A program made the position numbers and the translations under genes. Below the pieces are notes generated by a model, which saw nothing but the letters and a program-made list of their open reading frames with translations, was not told where the DNA came from and ran no database searches. From Amycolatopsis granulosa (GTDB lineage Bacteria > Actinomycetota > Actinomycetes > Mycobacteriales > Pseudonocardiaceae): DNA of 64,000 nucleotides. Every line of letters begins with the position of its first letter. The first letter of the stretch is position 1. Below are positions 54,380 through 64,000 of this stretch, one piece after another. The stretch spans positions 4,278,001 through 4,342,000 of the forward strand of contig NZ_JAANOV010000001.1 in NCBI RefSeq assembly GCF_011758745.1. Direction: 5' to 3'.

Positions 54380-57300
54380 TCAGCTGAAGGCCTTGGCGAT
54401 CAGCGCCTTCTGCTCGACCTCGTGCACCTTGGACGAGCCGGCCGACGGGGCGGCCATCGGGCGGCGCGAGACCACGTCGAGCTTGCCGAGGACGTCCGGG
54501 AACAGCCGCGGCAGGTGGAGGCCGAAGAACGGCCACGCGCCCTGGTTCTCGGGCTCCTCCTGGACCCACACCACCTCGGCGCCGGTGTAGCGCTCCAGGG
54601 CGGCCAGCAGCTTCTTCTTCGGCAGCGGGTAGTACTGCTCGATCCGCACGATGGCGACGTCGTTCGCCTCGCGCTTGGCCCGCTCGGCCGCCAGCTCCCA
54701 GTACAGCTTGCCGGAGGTCAGCAGCACCTTCCGCACCTTGCCGGGCTCGACCTGTGCGTCGTCGATGACCGACATGAACTTCGAGTCGCCGGTGAAGTCC
54801 TCGAGCGGGGACGTGGCGGCCTTGTTCCGCAGCATCGACTTCGGGGTGAACACGATCAGCGGGCGCTGGATGCCGTCCAGCGCGTGCCGGCGCAGCAGGT
54901 GGAAGTAGTTCGCCGGCGTGGACGGCACCGCCACCGTCATCGAGCCCTCCGCGCACAGCGACAGGAACCGCTCGATGCGCCCGGACGTGTGGTCCGGACC
55001 CTGGCCCTCGTGACCGTGCGGCAGCAGCAGCACGACGTCCGACCGCTGACCCCACTTGGCCTCACCGGACGAGATGTACTCGTCGATGACGGTCTGCGCG
55101 CCGTTGACGAAGTCACCGAACTGCGCTTCCCACAGCACGAGCGCGTCGTTGTTGGCCACCGAGTAGCCGTACTCGAACCCGACCGCCGCGTACTCCGACA
55201 GCGCCGAGTCGTAGATCATCACCCGGCCCTGCTCCTCCGCCAGGTTCTGCAGCGGGGCGTACTCGCGGCCGGTCTTGCGATCGATCAGCACCGAGTGGCG
55301 CTGGGTGAACGTGCCGCGGCGGGAGTCCTGACCGGACAGCCGCACCAGGCGGCCCTCCATGGCCAGCGACCCGAACGCGAGCAGCTCGCCAAAGGCCCAG
55401 TCGACGCCGCCCTCGCGGGACATCTTGTGCCGCCGCTCCATGACCGGCTTGACGCGCGGGTGCGGGGTGAAGCCCTCGGGGACGTCGACGAACGCGTCGC
55501 CGATCCGCTCGATGACCTCGGCCGGCACCGCCGTCGGGACCTTCGCCGGGACCTGCTGCTCCTCCTCCACCGACGGGCTCGGCGCGATCGGGTGCTTCTC
55601 CAGCTCGCGGACCTCGTTGAAGACGTGCTCCAGCTGGCTCGAGAAGTCCCGCAGCGCGGCCTCGGCCTCCTCGACCGAGATGTCGCCACGGCCGATCAGC
55701 GACTCGGTGTAGGTCTTGCGGACCGAGCGCTTGGTGTCGATGATGTCGTACATCGCCGGCTGCGTCATCGACGGGTCGTCGCCCTCGTTGTGGCCGCGGC
55801 GGCGGTAGCAGATCATGTCGATGATGACGTCCTTGTTGAACGCCTGGCGGTAGTCGACGGCCAGCTTCGCCACCCAGTGCGCGGCCTCCGGGTCGTCGCC
55901 GTTGACGTGGAAGATCGGGGCGCCGATCATCTTCGCCACGTCGGTCGCGTACTGCGAGGAGCGGGCGTGCTCCGGCGCGGTCGTGAAGCCCACCTGGTTG
56001 TTGATGACGATGTGCACGGTGCCGCCGGTGCGGTACCCGCGCAGCAGCGCCAGGTTCAGCGTCTCCGCCACCACACCCTGCCCGGCGAACGCCGCGTCAC
56101 CGTGCAGCAGCACGGGCAGCACCGAGAAGCCGCCGGTGTCGCTGTCGCCCTTGTCGAGGATGTCCTGCTTGGCGCGGACGATGCCCTCGAGCACCGGGTC
56201 GACCGTCTCCAGGTGCGACGGGTTCGACGCCAGCGACACCTTGGTCTCGCCGTCGCCGAACATGCGGAAGTACTTGCCCTCCGCGCCCAGGTGGTACTTC
56301 ACGTCACCGGAGCCGTGCGCCTGGCCCGGGTCCAGGTTGCCCTCGAACTCCTGGAAGATCTGCGAGATCGGCTTGCCGACGATGTTGGCCAGCACGTTGA
56401 GCCGGCCACGGTGCGGCATGCCGATGACGACCTCGTCGAGCTCGTGCTCGGCGGCCTTGTCCAGGACGGTGTCCAGCAGCGGGATCACCGTCTCCCCGCC
56501 CTCCAGCGAGAACCGCTTCTGGCCGACGTACTTCGTCTGCAGGAACGTCTCGAACGCCTCGGCGGCGTTGAGCTTCGACAGGATGTACTTCTGCACGTTG
56601 GGGTCCGGCTTGGCGTGCGGGACCTCCACCCGGTCCTGGATCCAGCGGCGCTCCTCCGGGTCCAGGATGTGGGTGTACTCGACGCCGACCGTGCGGCAGT
56701 AGGAGTCGCGCAGCACGCCCAGCACGTCGCGCAGCTTCATCCGCTCCTGGCCGGCGAACCCGCCGACCGCGAACTCGCGGTCGAGGTCCCACAGCGTCAG
56801 GCCGTGCGAGAGGACGTCGAGGTCCTCGTGGCGGCGCTGGCGGTAGTTCAGCGGGTCGGTGTCGGCCATCAGGTGGCCGCGCATCCGGTAGGCGTCGATC
56901 AGCTCGAGCACCCGGGCGGTCTTGTCGATCTCGCCCTCGGGGATGTCCTCCACCCAGCGGATCGGCTCGTACGGCAGCCGCAGGGAGGTGAAGATGTCGT
57001 CGTAGAAGCCGTCGCCGCCCAGCAGCAGCTCGTGGATGCGCTTGAGGAACTCGCCCGACTCCGCGCCCTGGATGATGCGGTGGTCGTAGGTCGAGGTCAG
57101 CGTCATGATTTTGGAGACGCCCAGGCCGACCAGCGTCTTCTCGCTGGTGCCCTCGAAGTGCGCCGGGTACTGCATGGCCCCGACACCGATGATCGCGCCC
57201 TGGCCGGCCTGCAGGCGCGGCACCGAGTGGTTGGTGCCGATGCCGCCGGGGTTGGTCAGCGAGATGGTGGTGCCGGCGAAGTCGTCGGCGGTCAGCTTGT

Positions 57301-58093
57301 TGTTGCGGGCCTTCTTGACGATGTCCTCGTAGGCCTGCCAGAACTGGCGGAACGTCATGTTCTCGCAGTTCTTGATCGAGGCGACGACCAGCGTGCGGGC
57401 GCCGTCCTTGCCCTTCATGTCGATGGCGAGGCCGAGGTTGACGTGCTCCGGCGTGACGGCGTGCGGCTTGCCGTCGACGAGCGCGTAGTGCCGGTTCATG
57501 TTCGGGAAGTCCTGCAGCGCCCGCACCATGGCGTAGCCGATGAGGTGCGTGAACGAGATCTTCCCGCCGCGGGTCCGCTTGAGGTGGTTGTTGATGACGA
57601 TGCGGTTGTCGGCCATCAGCTTGGCCGGGACGGCGCGCACGCTGGTGGCCGTCGGCACGGCCAGCGAGGCGTCCATGTTCTTCGCGATCGCGGCGGCGGC
57701 ACCCCGCAGCTGCTTGCTCTCCGCCTCGGCGGCGGCCGGCTTGGCGGCGGCGGGCTTCGCCGGCTGGGCGGCGGCCGGCTTCGCGGCGGCCGGCTGGGCG
57801 GCGGGCTTCGCGGGCTGTTCGGCCGGCTTCGCGGCGGGCTTCGGCTGGGCGGGTGCGGCCGGAGCAGTCGCAGCCTGGTCGACCTGGCCGTTGCCCGCCT
57901 TCGCGGGCTGCTCACGGACGGGCGCGGGCGCGTCCGCCGGCTTCGACTCGCTGGTCTGCGTCGGCTTGAAGTCCGAGAAGAACTCGTGCCATGCGGCGTC
58001 TACTGAATCGGGGTCGGCGAGGAACTGGTCGTACATCTCCTCGACGAGCCATTCGTTGGGGCCGAACTGTGACGCAGGGCTGCTGCTGGACAC
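54380..58093 (-). CDS. kgd: Multifunctional 2-oxoglutarate decarboxylase/dehydrogenase E1 fused to E2-like acyltransferase domain (Kgd/OdhA)
   Basis: A 1237-residue actinobacterial fusion acting in the TCA cycle on 2-oxoglutarate. The start [14 protein letters not shown] is the E1 N-terminal segment. An Ala/Pro/Lys repeat linker follows (about 50-120), then the E2-type acyltransferase domain without lipoyl domain (about 130-360, with D-H-R-I-I-Q-G-A), then the thiamine diphosphate E1 with G-M-P-H-R-G-R-L-N, the G-D-A-A-F-A-G-Q-G motif and the C-terminal transketolase-like portion. The activity of such proteins is restrained by GarA-type FHA proteins in mycobacteria; no such gene is visible here. 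Start is GTG at 58093. Confidence 0.96.
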   Translation of the reverse strand: MSSSSPASQFGPNEWLVEEMYDQFLADPDSVDAAWHEFFSDFKPTQTSESKPADAPAPVREQPAKAGNGQVDQAATAPAAPAQPKPAAKPAEQPAKPAAQPAAAKPAAAQPAKPAAAKPAAAEAESKQLRGAAAAIAKNMDASLAVPTATSVRAVPAKLMADNRIVINNHLKRTRGGKISFTHLIGYAMVRALQDFPNMNRHYALVDGKPHAVTPEHVNLGLAIDMKGKDGARTLVVASIKNCENMTFRQFWQAYEDIVKKARNNKLTADDFAGTTISLTNPGGIGTNHSVPRLQAGQGAIIGVGAMQYPAHFEGTSEKTLVGLGVSKIMTLTSTYDHRIIQGAESGEFLKRIHELLLGGDGFYDDIFTSLRLPYEPIRWVEDIPEGEIDKTARVLELIDAYRMRGHLMADTDPLNYRQRRHEDLDVLSHGLTLWDLDREFAVGGFAGQERMKLRDVLGVLRDSYCRTVGVEYTHILDPEERRWIQDRVEVPHAKPDPNVQKYILSKLNAAEAFETFLQTKYVGQKRFSLEGGETVIPLLDTVLDKAAEHELDEVVIGMPHRGRLNVLANIVGKPISQIFQEFEGNLDPGQAHGSGDVKYHLGAEGKYFRMFGDGETKVSLASNPSHLETVDPVLEGIVRAKQDILDKGDSDTGGFSVLPVLLHGDAAFAGQGVVAETLNLALLRGYRTGGTVHIVINNQVGFTTAPEHARSSQYATDVAKMIGAPIFHVNGDDPEAAHWVAKLAVDYRQAFNKDVIIDMICYRRRGHNEGDDPSMTQPAMYDIIDTKRSVRKTYTESLIGRGDISVEEAEAALRDFSSQLEHVFNEVRELEKHPIAPSPSVEEEQQVPAKVPTAVPAEVIERIGDAFVDVPEGFTPHPRVKPVMERRHKMSREGGVDWAFGELLAFGSLAMEGRLVRLSGQDSRRGTFTQRHSVLIDRKTGREYAPLQNLAEEQGRVMIYDSALSEYAAVGFEYGYSVANNDALVLWEAQFGDFVNGAQTVIDEYISSGEAKWGQRSDVVLLLPHGHEGQGPDHTSGRIERFLSLCAEGSMTVAVPSTPANYFHLLRRHALDGIQRPLIVFTPKSMLRNKAATSPLEDFTGDSKFMSVIDDAQVEPGKVRKVLLTSGKLYWELAAERAKREANDVAIVRIEQYYPLPKKKLLAALERYTGAEVVWVQEEPENQGAWPFFGLHLPRLFPDVLGKLDVVSRRPMAAPSAGSSKVHEVEQKALIAKAFS

Positions 58094-58652
58094 GGCAGGG
58101 ACTCGCCTCTATCCATATCTCGATCTTGTTGTCCGCTTGATGCGCCTACCAGGCTAACCCCCTCACGTTCACCGATGTGATCGAAGTGGCCCAAGTCCCG
58201 GCACGGAGGTTTGGGATTCCTCACTTAATCGGTCCAGCGCTCATCTGGCGGAGTAAGGGGCTGCCATGGCGTGGTGCGGGACCGGTACGGGAACCGGTCC
58301 TGCCCGGCGCCGGCGGCACCGGCCCTGGCCGAAGTATCCGCAGGTCATCGCGGAGCCGCCGGGGGAGCCCGAGCCGCCCGTTCCGGGCAGCGGCAGCGCT
58401 GGCACAACGCTGGCAGATCGCTGTCGGCGTGGCCCCGCCGGATGAGCATGTTTGCCGATGCGGCCGGACTGTTCACACAGCATCGGCATCCGGGCGGTGG
58501 AGTGCGTGGGCGGCCCGGCGGGCGCACCTGGTCTGAGCCATCGGCCGGCCGGACGCGACGGGCCACGCGGTGCGGCCGCCCGGATCGCGGCGGCGGTTCA
58601 ACCGGCCCGGCTGGCGTCGTCGCGCCGGTAGCCTCGACGGCGGGAGGTGGCG
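58094..58652. other. Intergenic region between kgd and the GlcD-like gene
   Basis: About 560 bases between divergent genes. It must carry the kgd promoter (TATGGA or TAGAGG near 58115-58105 on the minus strand are possible -10 boxes) and that of the oxidase gene. One possible 59-codon gene is listed separately. The remaining longer frames are out of phase with any known family and Arg-rich. No terminator or RNA gene was recognised. Confidence 0.45.
58266..58445 (+). CDS. Possible small Pro/Gly-rich protein (59 residues)
   Basis: ATG at 58266 opens a 59-codon frame ending TGA at 58443-58445, preceded by GGAGTAAGGGG. The product starts M-A-W-C-G-T-G-T-G-T-G and includes R-R-R-H-R-P-W-P-K-Y-P-Q-V-I-A-E-P-P-G-E-P. 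Three cysteines and one His are present. About a fifth to a quarter of codons end in A or T, higher than for typical genes here, which argues against it. I recognise no family; it is a candidate only. Confidence 0.3.
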   Translation: MAWCGTGTGTGPARRRRHRPWPKYPQVIAEPPGEPEPPVPGSGSAGTTLADRCRRGPAG

Positions 58653-60032
58653 ATGGATTCCGCGACACTGCTGGCCGCCCTGCGGCGGGTCGTTCCAGCC
58701 GACCGGGTGGTGGACGATCCCGCCGTGGTCGAGTCCTATCTGCAGGACCACGCGGAGTGGGCCGACTACGGGCGGGCCGCCGCGGTGGTCCGCCCGCGCG
58801 GGACCGGCGAGGTCCGCGAGGTGGTCCGGTTCGCGGGCGAGCACCGGATCCCGGTGGTGCCGCGCGGCGCCGGCACGGGCCTGTCCGGCGGCGCGAACGC
58901 GCTCGACGGCTGCCTGGTGATCTCCTTCGAAGCGATGAACTCCGTGCTGGAGATCGACCGCGCGGAGCGGCTCGCGGTCGTGCAGCCAGGCGTCGTCAAC
59001 GACGATCTGCGGGCGATCTGCGCCGAGCACGGGCTGTGGTACCCGCCGGACCCGGCGAGCGCCCCGTGGTCGACGATCGGCGGGAACGTGGCCACCAACG
59101 CGGGCGGGCTGTGCTGCGTGAAGTACGGCGTCACCAGGGACTACGTGCTCGCGCTCGAGGTCGTCACCGGGCGCGGCGACGTGGTGCGGCTGGGGCGGCG
59201 CACCGCGAAGGGTGTCGCCGGCTACGACCTGTGCGGGCTGATGGTCGGCTCGGAGGGCACGCTCGGGGTGATCACCGAGGTGACCGTGCGGCTGCGGCCG
59301 CAGCGGGAGCCGGAGCGCACCATCGCCGGCTACTTCGATTCGGTCGTCGCCGCGGGAGAAGCGGTCAGCGCGGTGTCCGCGTCCGGCGTGATCCCGTCGG
59401 CGCTGGAGCTGGTCGACCGGCACTGCCTGGAAGCGGTCGACGCCTGGAAGAACATGGGCCTGTCCACCGAGGCGAACGTGGTTCTGCTGGGCCGCGTCGA
59501 CACGCCGGGGCACGCGGGTGAACAGGAGGCCCGCACGATCCTGCGGTGCTTCGAGCAGGCCGGCGCGACCTGGGCGGCGCTGTCCACGGACGAGCAGGAA
59601 GCCGAGGCGTTGTTCGACGCGCGCCGCCTGGCGTACCCGGCGCTGGAACGGCTCGGCCCGGTGCTGACCGAAGACGTGTGCGTGCCCCGCGCGCTGGTGC
59701 CCGAGATGCTGGCCCGCATCGAGAAGGCCGCCGCGGCGCACGACACGCTGATCGCGAACATCGCCCACGCCGGTGACGGGAACCTGCACCCGCTGCTCAT
59801 CACCCCGATCGGAGACGACGCGGCCCGGCGGCGGGCGCAGGCCGCGTTCGAGGACATCATCGCCGACGCCGTGGAGCTGGGCGGAACGGTGACCGGGGAG
59901 CACGGAATCGGCCTGCTGAAACGCGGCGGCCTGCGACGCGAGGTGAGCCCCGAAGTGCTGGCGATGCACCGCGCCGTGAAGGACGCGCTGGACCCGTTGG
60001 GAATCCTGAACCCGGGCAAGGTTTTCGCTTAG
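58653..60032 (+). CDS. FAD-linked oxidase, GlcD/D-lactate dehydrogenase type
   Basis: A 459-residue flavoprotein of the glycolate oxidase GlcD/VAO family. The FAD-binding PCMH domain (about 35-215) has V-P-R-G-A-G-T-G-L-S-G-G-A-N and N-V-A-T-N-A-G-G-L-C-C-V-K-Y-G; the C-terminal cap domain ends in T-G-E-H-G-I-G-L-L-K-R, typical of 2-hydroxyacid (glycolate or D-lactate) dehydrogenases. No GlcE or GlcF partner lies nearby, suggesting a stand-alone D-2-hydroxyacid dehydrogenase. ATG at 58653 is 5 bases after GGGAGG (58642-58647). Confidence 0.92.
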   Translation: MDSATLLAALRRVVPADRVVDDPAVVESYLQDHAEWADYGRAAAVVRPRGTGEVREVVRFAGEHRIPVVPRGAGTGLSGGANALDGCLVISFEAMNSVLEIDRAERLAVVQPGVVNDDLRAICAEHGLWYPPDPASAPWSTIGGNVATNAGGLCCVKYGVTRDYVLALEVVTGRGDVVRLGRRTAKGVAGYDLCGLMVGSEGTLGVITEVTVRLRPQREPERTIAGYFDSVVAAGEAVSAVSASGVIPSALELVDRHCLEAVDAWKNMGLSTEANVVLLGRVDTPGHAGEQEARTILRCFEQAGATWAALSTDEQEAEALFDARRLAYPALERLGPVLTEDVCVPRALVPEMLARIEKAAAAHDTLIANIAHAGDGNLHPLLITPIGDDAARRRAQAAFEDIIADAVELGGTVTGEHGIGLLKRGGLRREVSPEVLAMHRAVKDALDPLGILNPGKVFA

Positions 60033-60116
60033 CCGCAAGGTTTCCAGCGGCGCCGCACCCGGGCCGCTTCCGCGTCAACCCGGCTCCGGGGTGGTCAACA
60101 CGGCGACCGGTGGGGG

Positions 60117-63100
60117 CTAGTTGCCGGTTCGCCACAGTTGGGCGTAGTGGCCGTTCGCCGCGAGGAGTTCGTCGTGCGTGCCCTGCTCGACGATGCGGCC
60201 GTGGTCGAGCACCACGATGCGGTCGGCCCGGGACGCGGTCGCCAGGCGGTGCGCCACGACGAACGTCGTGCGGCGGTTGGCGAGTGTCTCGGTCGCCGCG
60301 AGGACCGCGGATTCCGTCGACGGATCCAGTGCGGCCGTGGCCTCGTCGAGCAACAGGACGTCCGGGTCCACCAGCTCCGCCCGGGCCAGCGCCACCAGCT
60401 GCCGCTGACCGGCCGACAACGACCGGCCCCGCTCGCCCACCGGCTGGTGGAACCCCTGCGGCAGGGCGGCCACCGCGTCGATCGCGCCCACGGCTCGCAC
60501 CGCCGCCTCGACCTGGGCGTCGGAGGCGGACGGCGCGCCGTACCGGACGTTGTCGGCGACCGTGCCGGAGAACAGGTGCGCCTCCTGCGGCACGACACCC
60601 ATCCGCCGGTGCAGGCCGGCCGGGTCGTAGTCCCGCACGTCGACGCCGTCGATGCTCACCTTGCCGCTCGTCGCGTCGTAGAAGCGCGCCGCCAGTTTGA
60701 CCACAGTGGACTTACCGGCACCGGTCGCGCCGACCAGGGCGACCGTCTCGCCCGGCGGCACCTTCAGCGAGATGTCCGTCAGGGCCAGCGCGTCCGTGCC
60801 CGCGTAGGAGAAGTCGACCGCGTCGAACGCGACCTCGCCCCGCAGCCGTTCGGGCACGGGCACCGGGTCGGTGGGTGGCGGCACCGAGGTCGGCGTCCGC
60901 AGCAGCTCGCCGATCCGGTGCAACCCGACCTTCGCCTGCTGGTAGCCGTCGAACACCGACGACAACTGCTGGATGGGGGAGAAAAACAGGTTCAGGTACA
61001 GCAGGAACGCCAGCAGCACCCCGATCGCGAGCGTGCCGTGCGCGACCCGGTTCGCCCCCGCGATCAGCACCACGGCCTCCGCGATCCCGGACAGCAGCGT
61101 GACGAACGGGAAGTACGTCGCCACGTACCGCTGGGCCCGCAGCCGCGACCGCCGGTAGGCGTCGCTGCGCGAGGCGAAGTCCTCGGCCGACCGCTCCTCG
61201 CGGCTGTAGGCCTGCGCCACCCGCAGGCCGCTCACGTTCTCCTGCATGTCGGCGTTCACCGCGCTGACCTTCTCGCGCGCCTCGGTGTAGGCCGCGCTGG
61301 ACAACCGGCGGAAGATCACGGTCGCGATCACCAGCACCGGCATCACGGACAGCGCGTACAGCGCCAGGGAGACATCGGTGATCAGCAGCGCACCGGTGAT
61401 GCCGATCAGCGTCAGAGCGCTGATCACGGCCTGCGCGACCCCGGTCTGGAGGAAGGTCGACAACGCGTCCACGTCCGTGGTCATCCGCGTCATGATCTTG
61501 CCGGACAGCTCGCGCTCGTAGTAGTCCAGCCCGAGCCGCTGCAGGTGCGCGTAGCTGCGGACCCGCAGCGAGTACAGGACCGTTTCCCCGGCGCGCGCGG
61601 TGATCCGGGTCTGCGCCGCGATCACGAACCAGTCCGCCGCGATGATGACCGCGCCGATCCCGGCGCACAGCCACACCACCCACGCCAGGCCGGTCCGCAC
61701 GCCGTGGTCGACGCCCTGCTGGTACAGCGCGGGCAACGCGATCGACGCGGCCGCGTCCAGCCCGACCAGCAGCACCGCGGTGATCAGCAACGCGCGCACC
61801 GGGCGCAATGCCCTGCCGAGCCGGAACCGGGGGTCGGGCTGGGTCACCGAGTCCGGGTCCAGCGGCGGCCGGTCCACGGCGGGCGGCAGCTTCCGCACAC
61901 CTTCCAGCAGCTCGGCCGTCGGTGGGGCGTTCAGCGCGCCGCCCATGCCGCCACCGCCGGGCACCGGCGCGGGCGCGTTGCGCCGCTTCGCCGACTCGGC
62001 CAGCTCGTCGACCGCGTCGCGTTCGTCGCGGTCCGGCCACAGCGCGGGCGTGGTCCCGGTCGCCGGGCTCGCCACGCAGTCGCGCTTGTGCACCTGTTCC
62101 ACCCCTTCGCCGGGGCCGGCGATCAGTTCGCGGAACAGCTCGCAGCGCTCCTCCAGCTCGGCCGCGGTCCCGACGTCGACCACCTGGCCCCCGTCCAGCA
62201 CGGCGATCCGGTCGGCCAGTGCCAGCGTGGACTTGCGGTGCGCGATCAGCAGGGTCGTGCGGGTCGCGGTGACCGAGCGCAGCGTCTCGTAGATGGCGGC
62301 CTCGGTCACGGTGTCCACGGCGGAGGTGGCGTCGTCGAGGATCAGCACCCGCGGATCGGTCAGCAGGGCCCGCGCCAGGCCCAGCCGCTGCCGCTGGCCG
62401 CCGGACAGCGTCAGCCCGCGCTCCCCGACCTGGGTGTCGTAGCCGTCCGGCAGCTCGGAGATGAACTCGTGTGCCTCGGCCGCCTTCGCCGCGGCGATCA
62501 CCTCTTCGTCGCCGGCATCCGGGCGGCCGTAGGCGATGTTGTCGCGGATGGAGGTGGAGAACAGGAACGCTTCCTCGAACACCACGCCGATGGCCTGCCG
62601 CAGGTCGGCTGTCCGCACGTCCCGCACGTCGCGATCGCCCAGCCGGACGCTGCCCGAATGCGCGTCGTAGAACCGGGGCAGCAGCAGCGAGATCGTCGAC
62701 TTGCCGGATCCGGCCGTGCCGACCAGCGCCAGCGTCTCGCCGGGTTCGGCGCGCAGGCTCAGCCCGTCCAGCACCGGTTCCGACCGCGTGTAGCCGAACC
62801 GCACGTCGTCCAGCTCGATGCTCAGCGGGCCGTCCGGCAGCGGCTTCGGGTCGGCCGGGTCGGTCACCTCGGGCTGCGCGTCGACCAGCTCGTACACGCG
62901 CTCCGCCCCGGCCCGGGTCAGCTGGGCCTGCACCACCAGTGCGGACATCATGCGGGCCGGGCCGATCAGGCCGGACACGTAGCTGGCGAACGCGAGGAAC
63001 GTGCCGAGGCTGACCTGCCCGTTGAGCGCCAGGATGCCGCCGAAGGCCAGCACGGCGACCTGCCCGGCGGCCGGCAGTGCGGACGTCGTCGCGGTGGGCA

Positions 63101-63854
63101 CCGCGGCCAGCCGGGCCGCGCGCAACCGCTCGGCGAACAGCCGCCGCGCGGTCTTCTCCAGCCGCGCGACCTCCCGGGCCTCCTGCCCGAAGCCCTTGAC
63201 GACCCGCACGCCGGTGACGGTTTCCTCGACGTGCTGCGCCACGTCCGCGGCCCGCTGCTGCGCCGACCAGGTGGCGGGGAACAGGCGCTTGCGGGCCGTT
63301 CCCGCGACGATCGCCACCGCGGGCACCACGATCAGCGCGATCACGGTCAGGCCCGGCGACATCCACAGCATCGCGGCGACGGAGAACACCGCGAACACCA
63401 CCGAGCCCGCCGACAACGGCACCACGAACAGCAGCGACACGACCAGTTGCAGGTCCGTGATGGCGCGGGACACCACCTGCCCGGTGCGCAGCGAGTCCTG
63501 CTTGCCGCCGTCCAGCCTGGACACCGCGTCGAACACCCGCCGGCGCAGGTCGTGCTGCACGTCCAGGGCCAGCCGCCCGCCGACGTACCGCCGCACGAAC
63601 GCGGTGCCGAACATGAGCAGCTGGACACCGACCAGGCCGGCGACGAGCAGGCCCAGCCGGTCGGTCTGCCGCAGCACCGCGTCGTCCACGGCGACCTTCA
63701 CCAGCAGCGGGCTCGCGGCCTGCAGGCCGACGCTGAGCACCGCCGCGGCCATCGCCGCCACGACCAGAACCGGATGCCGCCAGCAGGCCGCGGCCAGCCG
63801 GCGGATCCAGCCGTTCGGTTCGTCCCCGGAGTCGCGTAGTGGTCGTGCGGTCAC
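60117..63854 (-). CDS. Fused heterodimeric-type ABC exporter (two TMD-NBD halves in one chain)
   Basis: A 1245-residue full-length ABC exporter with two complete halves: six helices plus NBD1 (about 1-590) and six helices plus NBD2 (about 660-1245), similar in plan to mycobacterial Rv0194. NBD1 has Walker A G-T-A-G-S-G-K-S-T (about 379-387), signature L-S-G-G-Q-R-Q-R-L and Walker B I-L-D-D-A-T-S, with Asp at the catalytic Glu position. NBD2 has G-A-T-G-A-G-K-S-T, a deviant signature L-S-A-G-Q-R-Q and a normal L-L-D-E-A-T. The two ATP sites are therefore unequal. TAACCT lies 6 bases before the GTG at 63854 on this strand. Confidence 0.93.
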   Translation of the reverse strand: MTARPLRDSGDEPNGWIRRLAAACWRHPVLVVAAMAAAVLSVGLQAASPLLVKVAVDDAVLRQTDRLGLLVAGLVGVQLLMFGTAFVRRYVGGRLALDVQHDLRRRVFDAVSRLDGGKQDSLRTGQVVSRAITDLQLVVSLLFVVPLSAGSVVFAVFSVAAMLWMSPGLTVIALIVVPAVAIVAGTARKRLFPATWSAQQRAADVAQHVEETVTGVRVVKGFGQEAREVARLEKTARRLFAERLRAARLAAVPTATTSALPAAGQVAVLAFGGILALNGQVSLGTFLAFASYVSGLIGPARMMSALVVQAQLTRAGAERVYELVDAQPEVTDPADPKPLPDGPLSIELDDVRFGYTRSEPVLDGLSLRAEPGETLALVGTAGSGKSTISLLLPRFYDAHSGSVRLGDRDVRDVRTADLRQAIGVVFEEAFLFSTSIRDNIAYGRPDAGDEEVIAAAKAAEAHEFISELPDGYDTQVGERGLTLSGGQRQRLGLARALLTDPRVLILDDATSAVDTVTEAAIYETLRSVTATRTTLLIAHRKSTLALADRIAVLDGGQVVDVGTAAELEERCELFRELIAGPGEGVEQVHKRDCVASPATGTTPALWPDRDERDAVDELAESAKRRNAPAPVPGGGGMGGALNAPPTAELLEGVRKLPPAVDRPPLDPDSVTQPDPRFRLGRALRPVRALLITAVLLVGLDAAASIALPALYQQGVDHGVRTGLAWVVWLCAGIGAVIIAADWFVIAAQTRITARAGETVLYSLRVRSYAHLQRLGLDYYERELSGKIMTRMTTDVDALSTFLQTGVAQAVISALTLIGITGALLITDVSLALYALSVMPVLVIATVIFRRLSSAAYTEAREKVSAVNADMQENVSGLRVAQAYSREERSAEDFASRSDAYRRSRLRAQRYVATYFPFVTLLSGIAEAVVLIAGANRVAHGTLAIGVLLAFLLYLNLFFSPIQQLSSVFDGYQQAKVGLHRIGELLRTPTSVPPPTDPVPVPERLRGEVAFDAVDFSYAGTDALALTDISLKVPPGETVALVGATGAGKSTVVKLAARFYDATSGKVSIDGVDVRDYDPAGLHRRMGVVPQEAHLFSGTVADNVRYGAPSASDAQVEAAVRAVGAIDAVAALPQGFHQPVGERGRSLSAGQRQLVALARAELVDPDVLLLDEATAALDPSTESAVLAATETLANRRTTFVVAHRLATASRADRIVVLDHGRIVEQGTHDELLAANGHYAQLWRTGN

Positions 63855-63877
63855 CACGCCAGGTTATGCGTGCCCGG

Positions 63878-64000
63878 TCAGGTGATGTCGCGGCGCTGGT
63901 TCGAGGCCCAGCCGGCGGCGAAGAACATCACGGTCCAGGCGAGGAACACCAGCGCGGCGGCCCACCACGAGATCACGCCGGGCGCGCCGGCCGCGAGCTG
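63878..64000 (-). CDS. C-terminus of an ABC transporter permease (5' part outside window)
   Basis: The last 40 codons of a gene entering from the right edge. The visible tail has one hydrophobic helix (W-W-A-A-A-L-V-F-L-A-W-T-V-M-F-F) and ends W-A-S-N-Q-R-R-D-I-T, as is common for DrrB/ABC-2-type permeases of actinobacteria. It ends 24 bases upstream of the fused exporter gene on the same strand, so the two may be transcribed together, although the exporter has its own leaderless-type promoter. Confidence 0.6.
   Translation of the reverse strand, partial: QLAAGAPGVISWWAAALVFLAWTVMFFAAGWASNQRRDIT

Noticed and set aside
57690-57860. Repetitive Ala/Pro/Lys-coding DNA in kgd
   Set aside because: An ordinary flexible linker between the N-terminal segment and acyltransferase domain of actinobacterial Kgd proteins, not a mobile repeat.
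54353-58006. Plus-strand frame of over 1200 codons opposite kgd
   Set aside because: Antisense shadow of the highly conserved kgd gene; no start signal and no recognisable product.
60138-63839. Plus-strand frame of over 1200 codons opposite the fused ABC exporter
   Set aside because: Antisense shadow; the exporter on the minus strand has all ABC motifs and explains the DNA.

Overview
The window looks like a chromosomal segment of a high-GC actinobacterium, most likely a Pseudonocardiaceae member (Amycolatopsis-like). This rests on the very strong GC bias at third codon positions, frequent GTG and TTG starts, the mycothiol-type SigR/RsrA pair, WhiB1, the MtrA-MtrB-LpqB trio, the actinobacterial 24-residue ribosomal protein bL37, and a fused 2-oxoglutarate decarboxylase/E1 (Kgd). 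From memory, gene order follows the Mycobacterium tuberculosis block from about Rv3259 back to Rv3218, with local insertions. Genus and synteny were not checked by search.

Layout. 1-6 kb: end of a large envelope membrane protein, a zincin-like protein, a DUF3499 protein, then the mannose-phosphate operon manB - Trm112-like - SIS protein - manA. 6-13 kb: an Lrp/AsnC regulator divergent from a DUF2000 protein, a cation diffusion facilitator, an APC permease, and two unfamiliar membrane proteins with overlapping 3' ends. 12.9-20 kb: sahH, a VapBC-type toxin-antitoxin module wedged before tmk, then mtrA-mtrB-lpqB. 20-24 kb: a translationally coupled MFS - GAF - amidohydrolase operon divergent from an RpiR-type regulator, probably a catabolic island of unknown substrate. 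24-30 kb: comF, a 0.6 kb leader region, hpf, secA and an Rv3235-like protein. 30-35 kb: a small HAD protein, a SpoU methyltransferase, a wax ester synthase/DGAT with its DUF6912 partner, and pruA. 35-37 kb: an LppX-like lipoprotein, a decayed tandem copy of it, and rsgA. 37-44 kb: a SRAP/HMCES-type protein with a hydrolase, a YbaK protein, sigR-rsrA, bL37, pdtaS, whiB1 and a lipid-kinase-like protein. 44-54 kb: a small membrane protein, GNAT, MetE-like protein, phosphatase, thioesterase-like protein, a secreted protein, cholesterol oxidase, an RmlC-like epimerase, malic enzyme and an orphan OpuCA-type ATPase. 54-64 kb: kgd, a GlcD-type oxidase, a fused ABC exporter and the end of an ABC permease.

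How the genes fit together. The window mixes envelope precursor supply (mannose-6-phosphate and mannose-1-phosphate), methyl-cycle and nucleotide housekeeping, cell-wall signalling (MtrAB-LpqB), protein export, thiol-oxidative stress control and central carbon metabolism. No prophage, insertion sequence, CRISPR array, tRNA or rRNA was seen. Accessory features are the VapBC module, the RpiR-controlled operon, the cholesterol oxidase and the lipoprotein duplication.

The most interesting non-coding signals are: (1) an exact SigR-type promoter that would start transcription at an in-frame GTG 54 codons upstream of the usual SigR start, fitting an unstable long isoform; (2) a leader before hpf with an 8-codon upstream ORF and mutually exclusive hairpins next to the ribosome binding site; (3) a cholesterol oxidase promoter whose -35 and -10 elements each lie in a perfect palindrome; (4) two CRP-like palindromes upstream of whiB1; (5) TGCAA-type repeats on the promoter of the MFS operon; and (6) a recurring TANNNT element 6-8 bases before the start codon at many genes, suggesting widespread leaderless transcription.
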